Source: Lacihabitans soyangensis
GTDB taxonomy: Bacteria; Bacteroidota; Bacteroidia; Cytophagales; Spirosomataceae
Direction: 5' to 3'
Length of the DNA: 64,000 bases
Assembly (NCBI RefSeq): GCF_024343775.1
Contig: NZ_RJUF01000181.1
Span: 1-64,000 of the forward strand
The position numbers were made by a program, and so were the translations under genes. Under the pieces are notes generated by a model. It saw nothing but the letters and a program-made list of their open reading frames with translations. It was not told the origin of the DNA and ran no database searches. Positions within the stretch are counted from its first letter, which is position 1; the number at the start of each line of letters is the position of its first letter. Positions 1-9,183 of this stretch are shown piece by piece.

Positions 1-1131
1 ACTGCTAAAAAAGAAGTATCCCCAGACGAAAAAATAGATTTGGCCAGGAAGTACATTGGTCTGGGGTTAAGCAAATGTCTGGTATTTAGCTTATTAAGAA
101 TCACCAAGCATCAGTATTATTATAAGTCAAAGTTAACTGATAACCGAGGTTTGAAACCAACAGAAACTACCCTCAGGATAGATTCAAAGGGTAAGTTACA
201 GCCTATTTCGAATCAAATTGTAGTAGAAATGATGATTAACACCTTATTCTTGCCAGAGACCAGCTATGGTTACAGAGCTATGACTGCCAGCCTGCAACAT
301 GATGGCCTTATCATCAATCATAAGAAAGTTTATCGACTTATGCGGGAGTACCAAATACTTAATGACCGCAACCAAAGACCTGCCAAAAACTATGTCAAGT
401 ATCGAAGAGTGTATCCCAATCAACCTCTGGAGGTATTAGAGATGGATATTAAGTTTCAGTGGGTGAGTGAACAGGCACGTTATGCATTCATTTTGACGGT
501 TATCGACTGTTTTACCAGAAAAGTGCTGTATTGGGAGGTTGCGTTTTCAATTAAGTCAGCCCAAGTAAAAAAGGCTTGGGAAGAGATAATTCTCAACTAT
601 CTGCAACCCTATCAAATGCTTAAAAATGATATCACCGTCGAAATAAGAAATGATAATGACACCCGATTTGCTGCCAAAGAGATTCAGACGTTTTTTAAGG
701 AAAACTACCTTAATCAGGTATTTACTCACCCCTACACTCCACAAGAAAACGGACATATCGAAAGCTTCCATTCCATACTGGCAAGGTCGTTAAATGCCAA
801 AGCTTTCAAAACATTAAACGAGCTAGAAAAACACCTGATGAATTTTTATAAAATATACAATAACAGCAGATTACATGGAAGCCTCGATCACCTCTCGCCA
901 GTAATTTTCTGGAAATTGTGGAATCAAAACTTAATAGAAATGATAGAAGAACAGAACAAGCCAAAAAGATTTAATCTAAAAATTCCCCACTACCTGCTAT
1001 CGGGGAATGGAAGCCTGAGGGAAGTTTCTCCCGAGCTCGAAAAGCTCACTATCAAAATGCACGGGCCCGATACACTTGATCTACTTTCGGTGCAAAGGTC
1101 ACCGTCGGTCGTTTCTCCATCACAAAATTAG
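1..1131 (+). CDS. IS transposase, integrase-core (DDE) orfB-like, 5' end outside window
   Basis: The reading frame is open to the first base of the window, so the true start lies upstream; the first usable start in view is a TTG at 40. Counting from that TTG, an HTH_21-like region (about residues 65-105) is followed by a retroviral-type integrase core. The catalytic triad is visible as D136 (in LEMDIKF), D205 (in RNDND) and E241 (in ENGHIESF), a DD(35)E spacing typical of IS3-family orfB proteins. The protein would cut and join the ends of its insertion sequence. About 70 residues after the core are rich in basic and Ser/Pro residues and match nothing I recognise. The upstream orfA and both inverted repeats are not in view. 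It lies inside the integrated element that ends near 3375. Confidence 0.85.
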   Translation, partial: TAKKEVSPDEKIDLARKYIGLGLSKCLVFSLLRITKHQYYYKSKLTDNRGLKPTETTLRIDSKGKLQPISNQIVVEMMINTLFLPETSYGYRAMTASLQHDGLIINHKKVYRLMREYQILNDRNQRPAKNYVKYRRVYPNQPLEVLEMDIKFQWVSEQARYAFILTVIDCFTRKVLYWEVAFSIKSAQVKKAWEEIILNYLQPYQMLKNDITVEIRNDNDTRFAAKEIQTFFKENYLNQVFTHPYTPQENGHIESFHSILARSLNAKAFKTLNELEKHLMNFYKIYNNSRLHGSLDHLSPVIFWKLWNQNLIEMIEEQNKPKRFNLKIPHYLLSGNGSLREVSPELEKLTIKMHGPDTLDLLSVQRSPSVVSPSQN

Positions 1132-1178
1132 TATATTGCAGTACACATTAAATTAACATTTAAAAAATAGTCCGAATT

Positions 1179-1904
1179 TCAGGGGGCTAAACCAATGACA
1201 TTAAGAACATATTCAATATTATTAATAATTGAGTTTAATTGTTCAAGTTCTTTCGTTCCAAATGGTTCTTCATCTATTAGATCACATGTTATAGTCTCGA
1301 TAATACTTGCTTCTCCTTCGTAAGTTTTGAAATAATAATCTATGTCCAGTTTTAACTGTTTTATAAACTTATTTTGCCAAACTTTCCCAGTTTTGGGTTC
1401 ATCAAAGAATAACTTTACTCTTTTCAAACTTAAAAGATAATTACCAAGTATAGTATTTATTTTATCGAATTTTTCGAAAATACCCTCTAGCTCTTCATTT
1501 TTTGCACTAGAATAATCAAATTGAAATTGTGCATTATAGAGATGAAAAAAAGATTTTCTAACCATTTCCTCACTGACCTCTTTATCTATTTGTTCTGTTA
1601 TTTTTCTTTCGTTTATCGGTGAGAAAAAATTTTCCTTTTCATTGGCCTCAAGTCGTGACTTTAGAATTTTATACTTTTCTTTCGCAAGATTTGTTTCGAA
1701 ATCTTCCATACTCGAAGAATAATTTTGAAATCTCGGTGAAGGCTTTTTTGAAGTTATGTCTTTGAATACCTTTAACATAGAGTTGTAATCTTCAATGTCG
1801 AAGTGATAAACCTCGTTAAAAATGAATTTATCAATATCGGTATGGAAACAGTATATTTTGTAATCTAATAATTTAGTAAAATTATTTAATAAATTTTCAC
1901 TCAT
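1179..1904 (-). CDS. Hypothetical protein, integrated-element cargo
   Basis: This 241-residue protein has no signal peptide or obvious membrane segment. It is rich in Lys, Glu, Phe and Tyr and looks largely helical, with charged stretches around residues 60-120. I recognise no family. It sits between the transposase and the integrase, reads in the same direction as the integrase, and starts 62 bases after the integrase stop. Genes in this position of Bacteroidota islands are often poorly conserved cargo. A match to RteC-type regulators was considered, but no motif supports it. Confidence 0.6.
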   Translation of the reverse strand: MSENLLNNFTKLLDYKIYCFHTDIDKFIFNEVYHFDIEDYNSMLKVFKDITSKKPSPRFQNYSSSMEDFETNLAKEKYKILKSRLEANEKENFFSPINERKITEQIDKEVSEEMVRKSFFHLYNAQFQFDYSSAKNEELEGIFEKFDKINTILGNYLLSLKRVKLFFDEPKTGKVWQNKFIKQLKLDIDYYFKTYEGEASIIETITCDLIDEEPFGTKELEQLNSIINNIEYVLNVIGLAP

Positions 1905-1966
1905 ATTTTTTCAGAAATTGAGATTTAACGAAGTCTAATATTTAGTATTTCGCACCATTTGAAGTA

Positions 1967-3211
1967 TCAGGTACGGTTATACAACCGCTCCATATAATCG
2001 AGTAACTCCGATGTTTTGTCTATACTTCCTTTCCCGATATAATCAAGGAAGGCTCGTTCGGTAGTGTGACCCGTTTGCACCAATAATAATGCAATAGGTA
2101 CTTTACCATAATAGTTTGTAGCGAATGACCTTCGGCCAACATGTGAGGTTACCAATTGCCATTTTTCATAAAAACCATCTATCCCTCTTTTAGTAGTTGC
2201 ATCATATAAGGTACCTTCTTCAATGTGAGTGAGGCCAGCAATTTTACATACCTCCTTGATGTATTCATTATACCTTTGATCTGATATTGGTCTTGGAAAG
2301 TCACCGTCTCGCTTAGCTAGATATTCTTTGACCTTTTCAAAAACCCCAACCATTACAGCCTGGTCAGTTTTCTTTTGCCTTATGTCAACCAGCATTTTAT
2401 TACCATTCATCACAATGCGTTTTTTAGAACACCGCATTAAGTCCGAAACTCTTTGACCTAGATGACAGCTGATAACTAACCAATCTCGAGCGTTTTCAAG
2501 GCTCTCGGTAGGCATGGGGGCTTCCTCGATAAGCCTTAGTTCATCCTCGTTCAGATAAGTTTTGAAAGCTTTCTTATCTTTTGATTTTATACTATCAAAA
2601 TTAGTACTAGTACTATAACCTAAATCCTTAAAATACTTCCCCACCATCTTAATAAACTTTACATTTCTGAAAATATAACTTTGCTTATAGTTTTCACTTC
2701 TTAAGAATTTTTCAAAATCTGACATCCAATTGACATCTACATCTAAAAGGAGAAATTTTCTTCTTTTCTTTGTTTCATATCTTTTCACTAATGCTTGAAC
2801 AGATTTTGTTTTTTTTAACAAAGATAACTTTGTTTCAGAATTTGTTTTTTTTTCATCGTGGTATACATCAAAGCAATTCTGTAAATAGTGGTCCTGGTCT
2901 TTGGCAAGTATTACTTCAGGGGTGGAAATAACTTTTTCAATCCATTCCTTTGTGATTATTATTGTTCTCTTAGAATTGTTAAGCTCTGTAATTATCTTAC
3001 TCCTTATAGAAAACAGCTCACTCATAAGAGACTTTCCATTTGCATCTTTTATATTCTTAGGTTGTTTTTTAGATTTGCTCCAATCATTTGGACTTATAGA
3101 ATATGAAGTTTTGAACTTAATATCAGCGTTTCTTCCATTTCGAAGTCTTAAATAAATTGGAGATGGATTCTTATCAGATTGAATTAAAAATTGTACAGTT
3201 GCCATATTCAA
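1967..3211 (-). CDS. Tyrosine site-specific integrase
   Basis: This 414-residue tyrosine recombinase would integrate and excise the element it sits on. The N-terminal 55 residues form the arm-type DNA-binding domain seen in Bacteroidota integrases (MATVQFLI opening). A SAM-like core-binding domain spans about 100-200, and the catalytic domain about 215-405. The catalytic residues are all readable: R254 (GQRVSDL), K281 in the beta-hairpin, H357 and R360 (HVGRR), H382 (GHTTE) and the nucleophile Y391 (LDYIG). The start is ATG at 3211, with ATG at 3205 as an alternative. The gene reads away from the putative attachment site 150 bases upstream, the usual arrangement for an integrase at the edge of its element. 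It appears intact. Confidence 0.92.
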   Translation of the reverse strand: MNMATVQFLIQSDKNPSPIYLRLRNGRNADIKFKTSYSISPNDWSKSKKQPKNIKDANGKSLMSELFSIRSKIITELNNSKRTIIITKEWIEKVISTPEVILAKDQDHYLQNCFDVYHDEKKTNSETKLSLLKKTKSVQALVKRYETKKRRKFLLLDVDVNWMSDFEKFLRSENYKQSYIFRNVKFIKMVGKYFKDLGYSTSTNFDSIKSKDKKAFKTYLNEDELRLIEEAPMPTESLENARDWLVISCHLGQRVSDLMRCSKKRIVMNGNKMLVDIRQKKTDQAVMVGVFEKVKEYLAKRDGDFPRPISDQRYNEYIKEVCKIAGLTHIEEGTLYDATTKRGIDGFYEKWQLVTSHVGRRSFATNYYGKVPIALLLVQTGHTTERAFLDYIGKGSIDKTSELLDYMERLYNRT

Positions 3212-3315
3212 TAGTTTTAAAATTTTTTAGCCCACATTTAGCCCACAAATGTCAATTTTAAAACAATTCAATCCAAGCGATTACAAGAATATATTTTATA
3301 AGTTATTGATATAGA

Positions 3316-3350
3316 GATTGTTTAAGATTGTATTTGATTGGATTAGATTG
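3316..3350. repeat. Four GATTG direct repeats phased at 10 bp
   Basis: GATTG occurs at 3316, 3326, 3336 and 3346, so four copies sit exactly 10 bp apart on one face of the helix. They lie between the integrase gene and the putative att core at about 3363-3379. Direct repeats in this position are often arm-type binding sites for integrase or sites for an excisionase. The regular spacing is seen directly; the binding role is inference. Confidence 0.5.
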
Positions 3351-3362
3351 CCTATATGTAGA

Positions 3363-3379
3363 GCCTGCGTCTCCACAAA
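3363..3379 (+). other. Putative attachment site: 3' end of a tRNA or tmRNA gene
   Basis: The bases GCCTGCGTCTCCACAAA resemble the last T-stem and acceptor bases of a tRNA or tmRNA. CGTCTCC could pair with a 5' GGGGACG, giving the G3-U70 wobble typical of tmRNA and tRNA-Ala, followed by A. The remaining T-loop and body are absent just to the left, where element sequence begins. The plus-strand terminator that follows has no gene of its own. Together these suggest the element entered the 3' end of an RNA gene whose intact copy lies beyond the left edge. The identity of that RNA is uncertain. Confidence 0.45.
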
Positions 3380-3383
3380 TACT

Positions 3384-3424
3384 AATCGTAACTATTTGAT
3401 TATTAAATAGTTGCGATTTTTCTT
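3384..3424 (+). terminator. Orphan intrinsic terminator next to att site
   Basis: A 14-bp stem (3384-3397 with 3405-3418, one G-T pair) with a 7-base loop is followed by TTTTTCTTCTT on the plus strand. No plus-strand gene precedes it in the window. It is best explained as the original terminator of the RNA gene interrupted by the element. Confidence 0.75.
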
Positions 3425-3472
3425 CTTAAACCTAGTCCGTATTTAGTCCAGATCATGATTAAAATCTATCTA

Positions 3473-4555
3473 TTACTTAAACTTATGTTTGAGTTTGTTG
3501 ATAGGATGTTCGAAGAACCTGAATGAAAACCAACAGAATCCCAGCAGTAAAACCAATTTGAGAACAAAGAAAATAATCTTTGTTTCTACGTTTGAGGTGG
3601 GTATGCTAGCAAAAAAGGCCGAATGTAAGGTTAAAGCGTTGAAGCCTAGGTTCCAAACCCACGGAATTATGCTGTGAAAAAGATAAACTCCATAACTTAT
3701 TTTTCCTACAAAAATCAGAAATGAATTCTCCAAAATAAACTTATGTACAAGGGTATCTTTGTATTCTATCGCAAAAATAATTAATGCCAGTGCAATAATG
3801 GAGATAAAGGTTCGGTTTGAAATTATCGGATCAAATTGGAATATTTCTCTCGCTAAAAAAAAGAAAAAACAGCCTACTCCTACTTTTACAAAAGTACTTT
3901 TTAATTTTTCGATTTTATCTACCTTATAGACCCTTACATAGGCCCAGATGCCACCCAAAGAGAAGGCATCAAAACAAGTGGGGGTGAGTAAATCGTGGAA
4001 TTCATTACCCGGGAAAATGGCTTTTATGACAAAAGTCGAAAGTATTCCCAGCAAAAAGCTCCCAATAATGACTGCTAGGATGTGCTTTCTCGGAACAAAA
4101 ATAATTAACCATGGCCAGATGAGGTAAAATTGCTCCTCAACCGCTAAGGACCATAGATGCGAAAGCATTCCATCCCAATTTTGAGTATTAAAAAATAGAA
4201 TATTTGAAGTGTATGTAAGATAATAAACAAGGTTTTGCTCAATATTGGTGTAAGTATACTTTGCAAATACAGCCAAAGTGATAATAAGAAGATAATAAAT
4301 CGGAAATATCCTTAGGGATCTTCTGATTATGAAGTTTTTTAGATGTACAAACTTGGTTTTTATATTGTTTTCGTCTGATTCCTTTTCTTTTAGAAGATTG
4401 TGAGTTATCAGAAAACCACTCAAAACAAAGAAAATGTCAACACCGACATAGCCGAAGTGAAACACTTTTACAAAATTAAAAGGCAACCAGTGAGAAAGAA
4501 TAACTAAAAAAACAGCGATTGCTCGAATAGCATCTAAAGTTTTGTAATACTTCAT
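3473..4555 (-). CDS. Acyltransferase 3 family membrane protein (OafA/YrhL-like)
   Basis: This integral membrane O-acyltransferase of the Acyl_transf_3 family (about 360 residues) has about ten hydrophobic segments and ends with a Lys-rich tail. Members move acetyl or other acyl groups onto sugars of surface polysaccharides or peptidoglycan. The N-terminus carries the family hallmarks: LDAIRAIAVFLVILSHW with the catalytic histidine, then GYVGVDIFFVLSGFLI. I chose ATG 4555 (MKYYKTLD), because the upstream ATG at 4588 only adds a Phe-rich extension that breaks the family's usual start. It is the first chromosomal gene after the element boundary and has no operon partner. The acceptor cannot be told. 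Confidence 0.88.
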   Translation of the reverse strand: MKYYKTLDAIRAIAVFLVILSHWLPFNFVKVFHFGYVGVDIFFVLSGFLITHNLLKEKESDENNIKTKFVHLKNFIIRRSLRIFPIYYLLIITLAVFAKYTYTNIEQNLVYYLTYTSNILFFNTQNWDGMLSHLWSLAVEEQFYLIWPWLIIFVPRKHILAVIIGSFLLGILSTFVIKAIFPGNEFHDLLTPTCFDAFSLGGIWAYVRVYKVDKIEKLKSTFVKVGVGCFFFFLAREIFQFDPIISNRTFISIIALALIIFAIEYKDTLVHKFILENSFLIFVGKISYGVYLFHSIIPWVWNLGFNALTLHSAFFASIPTSNVETKIIFFVLKLVLLLGFCWFSFRFFEHPINKLKHKFK

Positions 4556-4853
4556 TTTGAAGAAGACTCCGAATAATAAAAAAAACAAAACTAATGCAAT
4601 ATAAGTATTAAACCAACTTTAAATATTGGGTAACTTTAGGGCCTGGTTGATATTCAAGATATACCAGAAACTATTTCTGAAATTATTGAAACTAATCTCT
4701 TCAATTATAAAATTTCAGAGTTTTTGATTTTCAAATAGGCTTGAGAGCCACTGTTTTTGTTGGAATCCTTAAATTTGGCACACTATGTGTATATGTGTTG
4801 GATGTGTAATAAAATTATTCAAAGGCTACTATCTTTGAAATACTCCTAATAAA
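4556..4853. other. Divergent intergenic region
   Basis: This roughly 300-bp region separates the acyltransferase from the plus-strand glycosidase. The only signal I see is a TATCTTTG -7 box at 4830-4837, 16 bases before the glycosidase ATG. No RNA gene or clear repeat is visible. Confidence 0.5.
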
Positions 4854-6455
4854 ATGAATACTTTTAAGTTTTTTCTATTCTTTTTAGTCCAATTGGTGAT
4901 GCATTCGATAGAAAGTTCAGCCAATGACAAATTCCTAACATTGACACACTCGGCTATTGTACAAATTAACAACCCCGACGAGATAGAAGTTGGTAAATGG
5001 ACCTTGCTACCAGGAAGTATATTGGTCATTAAAAAGACAAATAACACCTTTTGGCTAATGCAAACCGACAAAGATAGAAGCTATTATGTGGTTAGAGGAA
5101 TGAATTTCTTGTATGACTCTAATGTTCAAGTTACCAAACCCATTAACCGAAATAAATTGTCAAATGAAATTACCGCAGAAGGTGGCCTGCTACCTGCTAA
5201 AAACGGGAGTTTACCAACAAAATGGGAGTCTGAATGGTGGAGATCTAATGGATATATCAGAAATAATATTGGCGAATTTGTAAAAAACAATATCACTGAG
5301 GTTAGCCCGCCTGTCGTGATGGACACTACTAAAGTTACACCTCCTGTGGTGGTGCAGCCAGTTCAAGTAGACCCGATAAGTTCGTCTGATAAAATCAAAA
5401 TTCCGGTAGGTGCAATTATGTGGGATGGCTGGTATAGAGATTATTGGAACGATGAAAATCCTAAATATGACCTCCTGATAAACCACGTTTCAAAATCGAG
5501 ATTGGTGGCTACCGAGTATATGGATCAGTTCAGAGTTGTACCTTTCTATGGCCAATATCACGAGCCGGAAATTATTAAAATCAGATATAATGTAAAATGG
5601 AGTCCAGAACTCGGACGCAATACTTATGACGAAATGGAGCGTGCTGTTCAAGTTAGATATGACAAAACCCAGGCGGATTGCGATCGAGAAATACAATATT
5701 ATGCCGAAGCTGGCTTTGATTTCTTCTGTTTCAATTATTACAATAATGATAGCCCACTAAGCGAGGCTAGGTTACAATTTGTAAACTCAGAAAACAAACG
5801 TGGTGTTAAAATGACCTTTATGTTGGCTTCTAATCGCAGTGACACTGAAATTAACTACATTACCGATTTGATGCTTAAAGATTACTGGTTTAGGATAGAC
5901 AATAAGCCTGTCTTATACTTCAATAACAGAGACATGCAAGATTTGCCCAAATATAGAGCTGCCTATTCGGCAAAAGGTGGTGGTGATATCTATGTAGTTT
6001 ATTACAGCATGGGTGGAGCTCCGGGAGACTTTGGTCAATATATGCAATTTAGAGCCAATGCTGGAAGTTCTTACACACTTTTCGTAGGTCAGAAGACCGC
6101 AGAAGAATTTATACAGGCTGAAGTAGAAGCCAGAGATACTTGGATGAGACAATTTAAAATAACAGATATTAATCTTATACCTACAATTTCTACGGGTTTT
6201 GAGAATTTACATAACCGAAGTTCGCTTGATTTAGATAAGGCTGTTACTGTTGGCAAGGCTTCTCTTCCACAAATTGAGCAAAAACTAGAACTTATGAAAA
6301 AATTCATAAAAGAACATCCCAACAAAGTACCTGCTGTATTGTGGTATGCGGGTAATGAGATTCTTGAAAGTGGCAACCCGATAGTACCAACCAAAGGAAG
6401 AGACGGAAGGATTGATACAAGCATGTTAGATACCATTAAAAAACATTTAGAATAA
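4854..6455 (+). CDS. Secreted WbsX / GH99-like glycoside hydrolase
   Basis: This 533-residue protein carries a C-terminal WbsX-like (GH99-like) TIM-barrel domain, about residues 183-530, a family linked to cleavage of complex glycans. Hallmarks are GAIMWDGWYRDYW near residue 187, an FDFFCFNYYNND segment, a DKPVLYFNNRD-like region (here NKPVLYFNNRD) and VLWYAGNEI near the C-terminus. A signal peptide covers about residues 1-23. Residues 25-145 form an extra N-terminal module of unknown type, joined through a Pro/Val-rich linker (about 150-174). A TATCTTTG box lies 16 bases upstream of the ATG, and an intrinsic terminator follows, so it is probably transcribed alone. The substrate cannot be deduced. 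Confidence 0.8.
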   Translation: MNTFKFFLFFLVQLVMHSIESSANDKFLTLTHSAIVQINNPDEIEVGKWTLLPGSILVIKKTNNTFWLMQTDKDRSYYVVRGMNFLYDSNVQVTKPINRNKLSNEITAEGGLLPAKNGSLPTKWESEWWRSNGYIRNNIGEFVKNNITEVSPPVVMDTTKVTPPVVVQPVQVDPISSSDKIKIPVGAIMWDGWYRDYWNDENPKYDLLINHVSKSRLVATEYMDQFRVVPFYGQYHEPEIIKIRYNVKWSPELGRNTYDEMERAVQVRYDKTQADCDREIQYYAEAGFDFFCFNYYNNDSPLSEARLQFVNSENKRGVKMTFMLASNRSDTEINYITDLMLKDYWFRIDNKPVLYFNNRDMQDLPKYRAAYSAKGGGDIYVVYYSMGGAPGDFGQYMQFRANAGSSYTLFVGQKTAEEFIQAEVEARDTWMRQFKITDINLIPTISTGFENLHNRSSLDLDKAVTVGKASLPQIEQKLELMKKFIKEHPNKVPAVLWYAGNEILESGNPIVPTKGRDGRIDTSMLDTIKKHLE

Positions 6456-6488
6456 TACGAACTCACTAATCCCATCCACTTGATCAAG

Positions 6489-6525
6489 GCCATTTAGCAC
6501 TAATAAAGCTGAATGGCTTTTGTTT
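6489..6525 (+). terminator. Intrinsic terminator after WbsX-like gene
   Basis: A 10-bp stem, GCCATTTAGC (6489-6498) with GCTGAATGGC (6508-6517), is followed by TTTTGTTTT. It ends the glycosidase transcript and separates it from the oxidoreductase at 6594. Confidence 0.8.
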
Positions 6526-6593
6526 TATGGGGTGTTATTTGCCAAAGTTATTTTTTAATCATAATTTCATGAACATTTATTCAAAACCTTAAT

Positions 6594-7889
6594 ATGAATC
6601 GTAAATCTTTTCTCAAAGCAACGGCTTTGGCCGCTGGTGCCGTTTTTACTCGTCCACTTATTACGTTTGCTTCACAATCGAAATATAGATTGGCTTTAAT
6701 TGGCTCGGGCTGGTGGGGTACCAATATTCTCAGGGAGGCTTTAAAATCAGGCGAATGCCAATTGGTAGCTCTTTGTGATGTGGACGAAAGACAAGTTAAA
6801 AAATGTCTGGAAGAAGCTAATAAACTCACAAACGATCAGCCCAAAAATTATAAAAACTACGAAGAACTACTACATAAAGAGAAGCCTGAAATTGTTATAA
6901 ATGCTACTCCCGACCACTGGCACGCTTTGATTGCCATTGATGCTATGAAGGCCGGAGCCCATGTGTATTTAGAGAAGCCGATAAGCCATACCGTTAACGA
7001 AGGAAAGGCCATTTTGAAGACAGCTAGAGATACCCAAAGAATATGTATCACTGGTTTTCATAGAAGATATTCACCTCATAATGTTAGCGGGCAAGAATTT
7101 CTTAAATCTGGAAAAGTAGGGCAAATTAAAGAGGTGAAAGCATTTGTAACTTATAATTTTGGACAAGGCAAAATAGTAGCGGATGAACCTGTTCCACAAG
7201 GCCTTGATTGGGATGCATGGTGCGGACCAGCCCCACTCGTTGCCTATAATCCAACCATTCATCCACGAAGCTGGAGACAAAGAACGGAATTTGCTAACGG
7301 CCAACTAGGAGATTGGGGACCTCACTGGTTTGACCAAATCCTTTGGTGGTCTGAGGAAACGGCTCCTAAGAAAATATTCTCATTGGCTTCGGATAAAATC
7401 AACACTAACAACAACAATGCTCCCGAAAGTCAGGTAGTTGTTTATGACTTTGAAGGATTTACATGCACTTGGGAACATAGCCAATTAAATGGCCGACCAA
7501 CTTCCAAAACTGAAAACGTTGGTGTTTATTTTCATGGCACCGAAGGCACTTTTCATATGGGATGGATGGGCGGTTGGTCATTTTATCCAAAAAACAAAAA
7601 TACCGAAATTATTCACCAAGATGCAAAACTGAATCAACCAGATCAACAAAACATTGATTTGGTTTGGGCGGATTTCTTAAATTCTATTAAAACCAAGAAA
7701 CTGCCTTTTGCAGATATTCAGAAGGGATATGAGGCAACAAATATGAGTTTGCTCGGTATGGCTGCCCTGAAAGCTGGAAAAAGTCTGGATTGGGACGGAA
7801 AATTGGGAAAAATAACCAACGATTCAGAGGCCAACAAACTGCTGGAAAGGCAATATAGGAAAGGATATAGTTACCCAAAATGGAAATAA
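6594..7889 (+). CDS. Gfo/Idh/MocA family oxidoreductase, Tat-type export signal
   Basis: This 431-residue NAD(P)-dependent sugar oxidoreductase begins with a Tat-like signal (NRKSFLK, then a hydrophobic Ala-rich segment to about residue 27), which suggests export together with its cofactor. The Rossmann motif GSGWWG is at residues 37-42 and the family lysine motif EKPISH at about 127-132. DHWHAL and the Trp-rich middle are typical of the Gfo/Idh/MocA branch found in Bacteroidota and Planctomycetota. Such enzymes oxidise or rearrange sugars and sugar derivatives. The twin arginine is RK rather than RR, so the export route is likely but not certain. It stands alone on its strand. Confidence 0.88.
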   Translation: MNRKSFLKATALAAGAVFTRPLITFASQSKYRLALIGSGWWGTNILREALKSGECQLVALCDVDERQVKKCLEEANKLTNDQPKNYKNYEELLHKEKPEIVINATPDHWHALIAIDAMKAGAHVYLEKPISHTVNEGKAILKTARDTQRICITGFHRRYSPHNVSGQEFLKSGKVGQIKEVKAFVTYNFGQGKIVADEPVPQGLDWDAWCGPAPLVAYNPTIHPRSWRQRTEFANGQLGDWGPHWFDQILWWSEETAPKKIFSLASDKINTNNNNAPESQVVVYDFEGFTCTWEHSQLNGRPTSKTENVGVYFHGTEGTFHMGWMGGWSFYPKNKNTEIIHQDAKLNQPDQQNIDLVWADFLNSIKTKKLPFADIQKGYEATNMSLLGMAALKAGKSLDWDGKLGKITNDSEANKLLERQYRKGYSYPKWK

Positions 7890-7907
7890 GTATCTAAGTT
7901 TAGATTC

Positions 7908-9011
7908 TTAAACATCCATAGAAGCTAATCTTTCTTTCATCGAAATCGCCATACCTTTATCCAATAAGTTCGGTAATTGTTGGAGAGCTTTTACTTTAAG
8001 CTCTCCAGCCACTTCGATATTGCCATGTAGCAATTCAAGAATGGCCTCAGCCATAAAAATCTGACCTTTCGGTACAAATGGACTGGGTGAAAACTTGTCC
8101 CAAAACTCTTTACATTTCTCAACGTCCTTTCTTGCCAAACCGTAAAAAATAGAGGCATCTAACCAACTGACTCCTCTAAATGCTTCCGGAATTTCCTGTA
8201 TTTTATCTAGATATTGATTTAAATAGCTCTCAGCTTCGTCATAATCTTTTTTATCAAAGGCATGGTGGAACAAATAACTTAAAAGATAAACCTTAAATGG
8301 GTCATTCAGCTTTTCTGCTAATTCAAAAGCTCTTTTCAAGTCATTTGAGTTTAATGCGGCATATCTCTGGCCTGAAGTAGTTTTGGACATTATTTTTAAG
8401 AACAAGATTTCCATTTCTGAAGTCTCATCATTTTTAAGCAACCTCAATATACGTCCACCATCTGAATAGAAAGTACCTGCCTTAAACGGTACAACTGTTA
8501 CCAAGAAAATCAGAAAAGAAAGAAATGAGGTGACCAACAAAATTACTCCAAGAAGACTTTCGAAATGATTAGATGAGGAAGATTGAACCAAGAAATAGAC
8601 AATCAGAGAAATCAATGTAAGTATCAAACTTGCCGATGGACCTCCGGCGGCATATTTCATAAATTTCTCGCCTAAATTATGATCTGCTGTTGGCGTACAA
8701 ATCACCATTCCACCCGACAAATTTAGACTTTTGTTCCATTTGAATTTCCAGTTCTGATTTTCCTTTTCCCAAAAAAATGGCCCGATAATGTACATCCTAA
8801 AATCAAAGCCAACCCATTTCCCGGCCACGGCGTGTCCTATTTCGTGAAATCCGACCACTATAAAATATATAGGAATCAAAGCTGCTAATAATGCAATCAA
8901 GTAGTTTTTGGGCAGGTCTTTTGGTATTGAACTTAATCCATATTTGCCAAATAGATAACCCAAAAAACCTCCAAAAAGTAACATTATGACGATTTTGAAA
9001 ATTTTGTTCAT
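7908..9011 (-). CDS. Site-2 protease-like (M50) membrane protein
   Basis: This 367-residue membrane protein has the M50 zinc motif HEIGH near residue 56 and the second metal motif SDGGR near residue 188, with about six hydrophobic segments in the first 220 residues. The last 150 residues are soluble and helical, with TPR-like character (AFELAEKLNDPFKVYLLSYLF and similar). Site-2 proteases cut transmembrane segments, often of anti-sigma factors, but no sigma or anti-sigma gene is adjacent, so the target is unknown. It is convergent with the oxidoreductase and appears monocistronic. A second, unrelated M50 protein lies at 29893-31023. Confidence 0.8.
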   Translation of the reverse strand: MNKIFKIVIMLLFGGFLGYLFGKYGLSSIPKDLPKNYLIALLAALIPIYFIVVGFHEIGHAVAGKWVGFDFRMYIIGPFFWEKENQNWKFKWNKSLNLSGGMVICTPTADHNLGEKFMKYAAGGPSASLILTLISLIVYFLVQSSSSNHFESLLGVILLVTSFLSFLIFLVTVVPFKAGTFYSDGGRILRLLKNDETSEMEILFLKIMSKTTSGQRYAALNSNDLKRAFELAEKLNDPFKVYLLSYLFHHAFDKKDYDEAESYLNQYLDKIQEIPEAFRGVSWLDASIFYGLARKDVEKCKEFWDKFSPSPFVPKGQIFMAEAILELLHGNIEVAGELKVKALQQLPNLLDKGMAISMKERLASMDV

Positions 9012-9134
9012 AGCGATTAGGTTATATTTTTTGCAAATAAACTATGTACTCAATTAGTTTGTTTTTTTAAGTGATAATCGGATGCAATTAAGTTTGACGC
9101 TATCTTATAACTTTTACAATCGATGTGTGATTTG

Positions 9135-9165
9135 TTTGAAAGCTTAATGAATTGAATTTTCTTTG
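9135..9165 (+). promoter_or_regulatory. Bacteroidota-type promoter for the DUF6984-like gene
   Basis: TTTG at 9135-9138 and TTTCTTTG at 9158-9165 are separated by 19 bp, close to the TTTG-N19-TAnnTTTG consensus. The expected transcript start falls a few bases before the ATG at 9184, which decides against the in-frame TTG at 9163. Confidence 0.65.
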
Positions 9166-9183
9166 CGTAGTCAAATAAAAGAA

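Noticed and set aside
1179-1904. RteC-type regulator in the element
   Set aside because: No motif beyond general helical character supports it.
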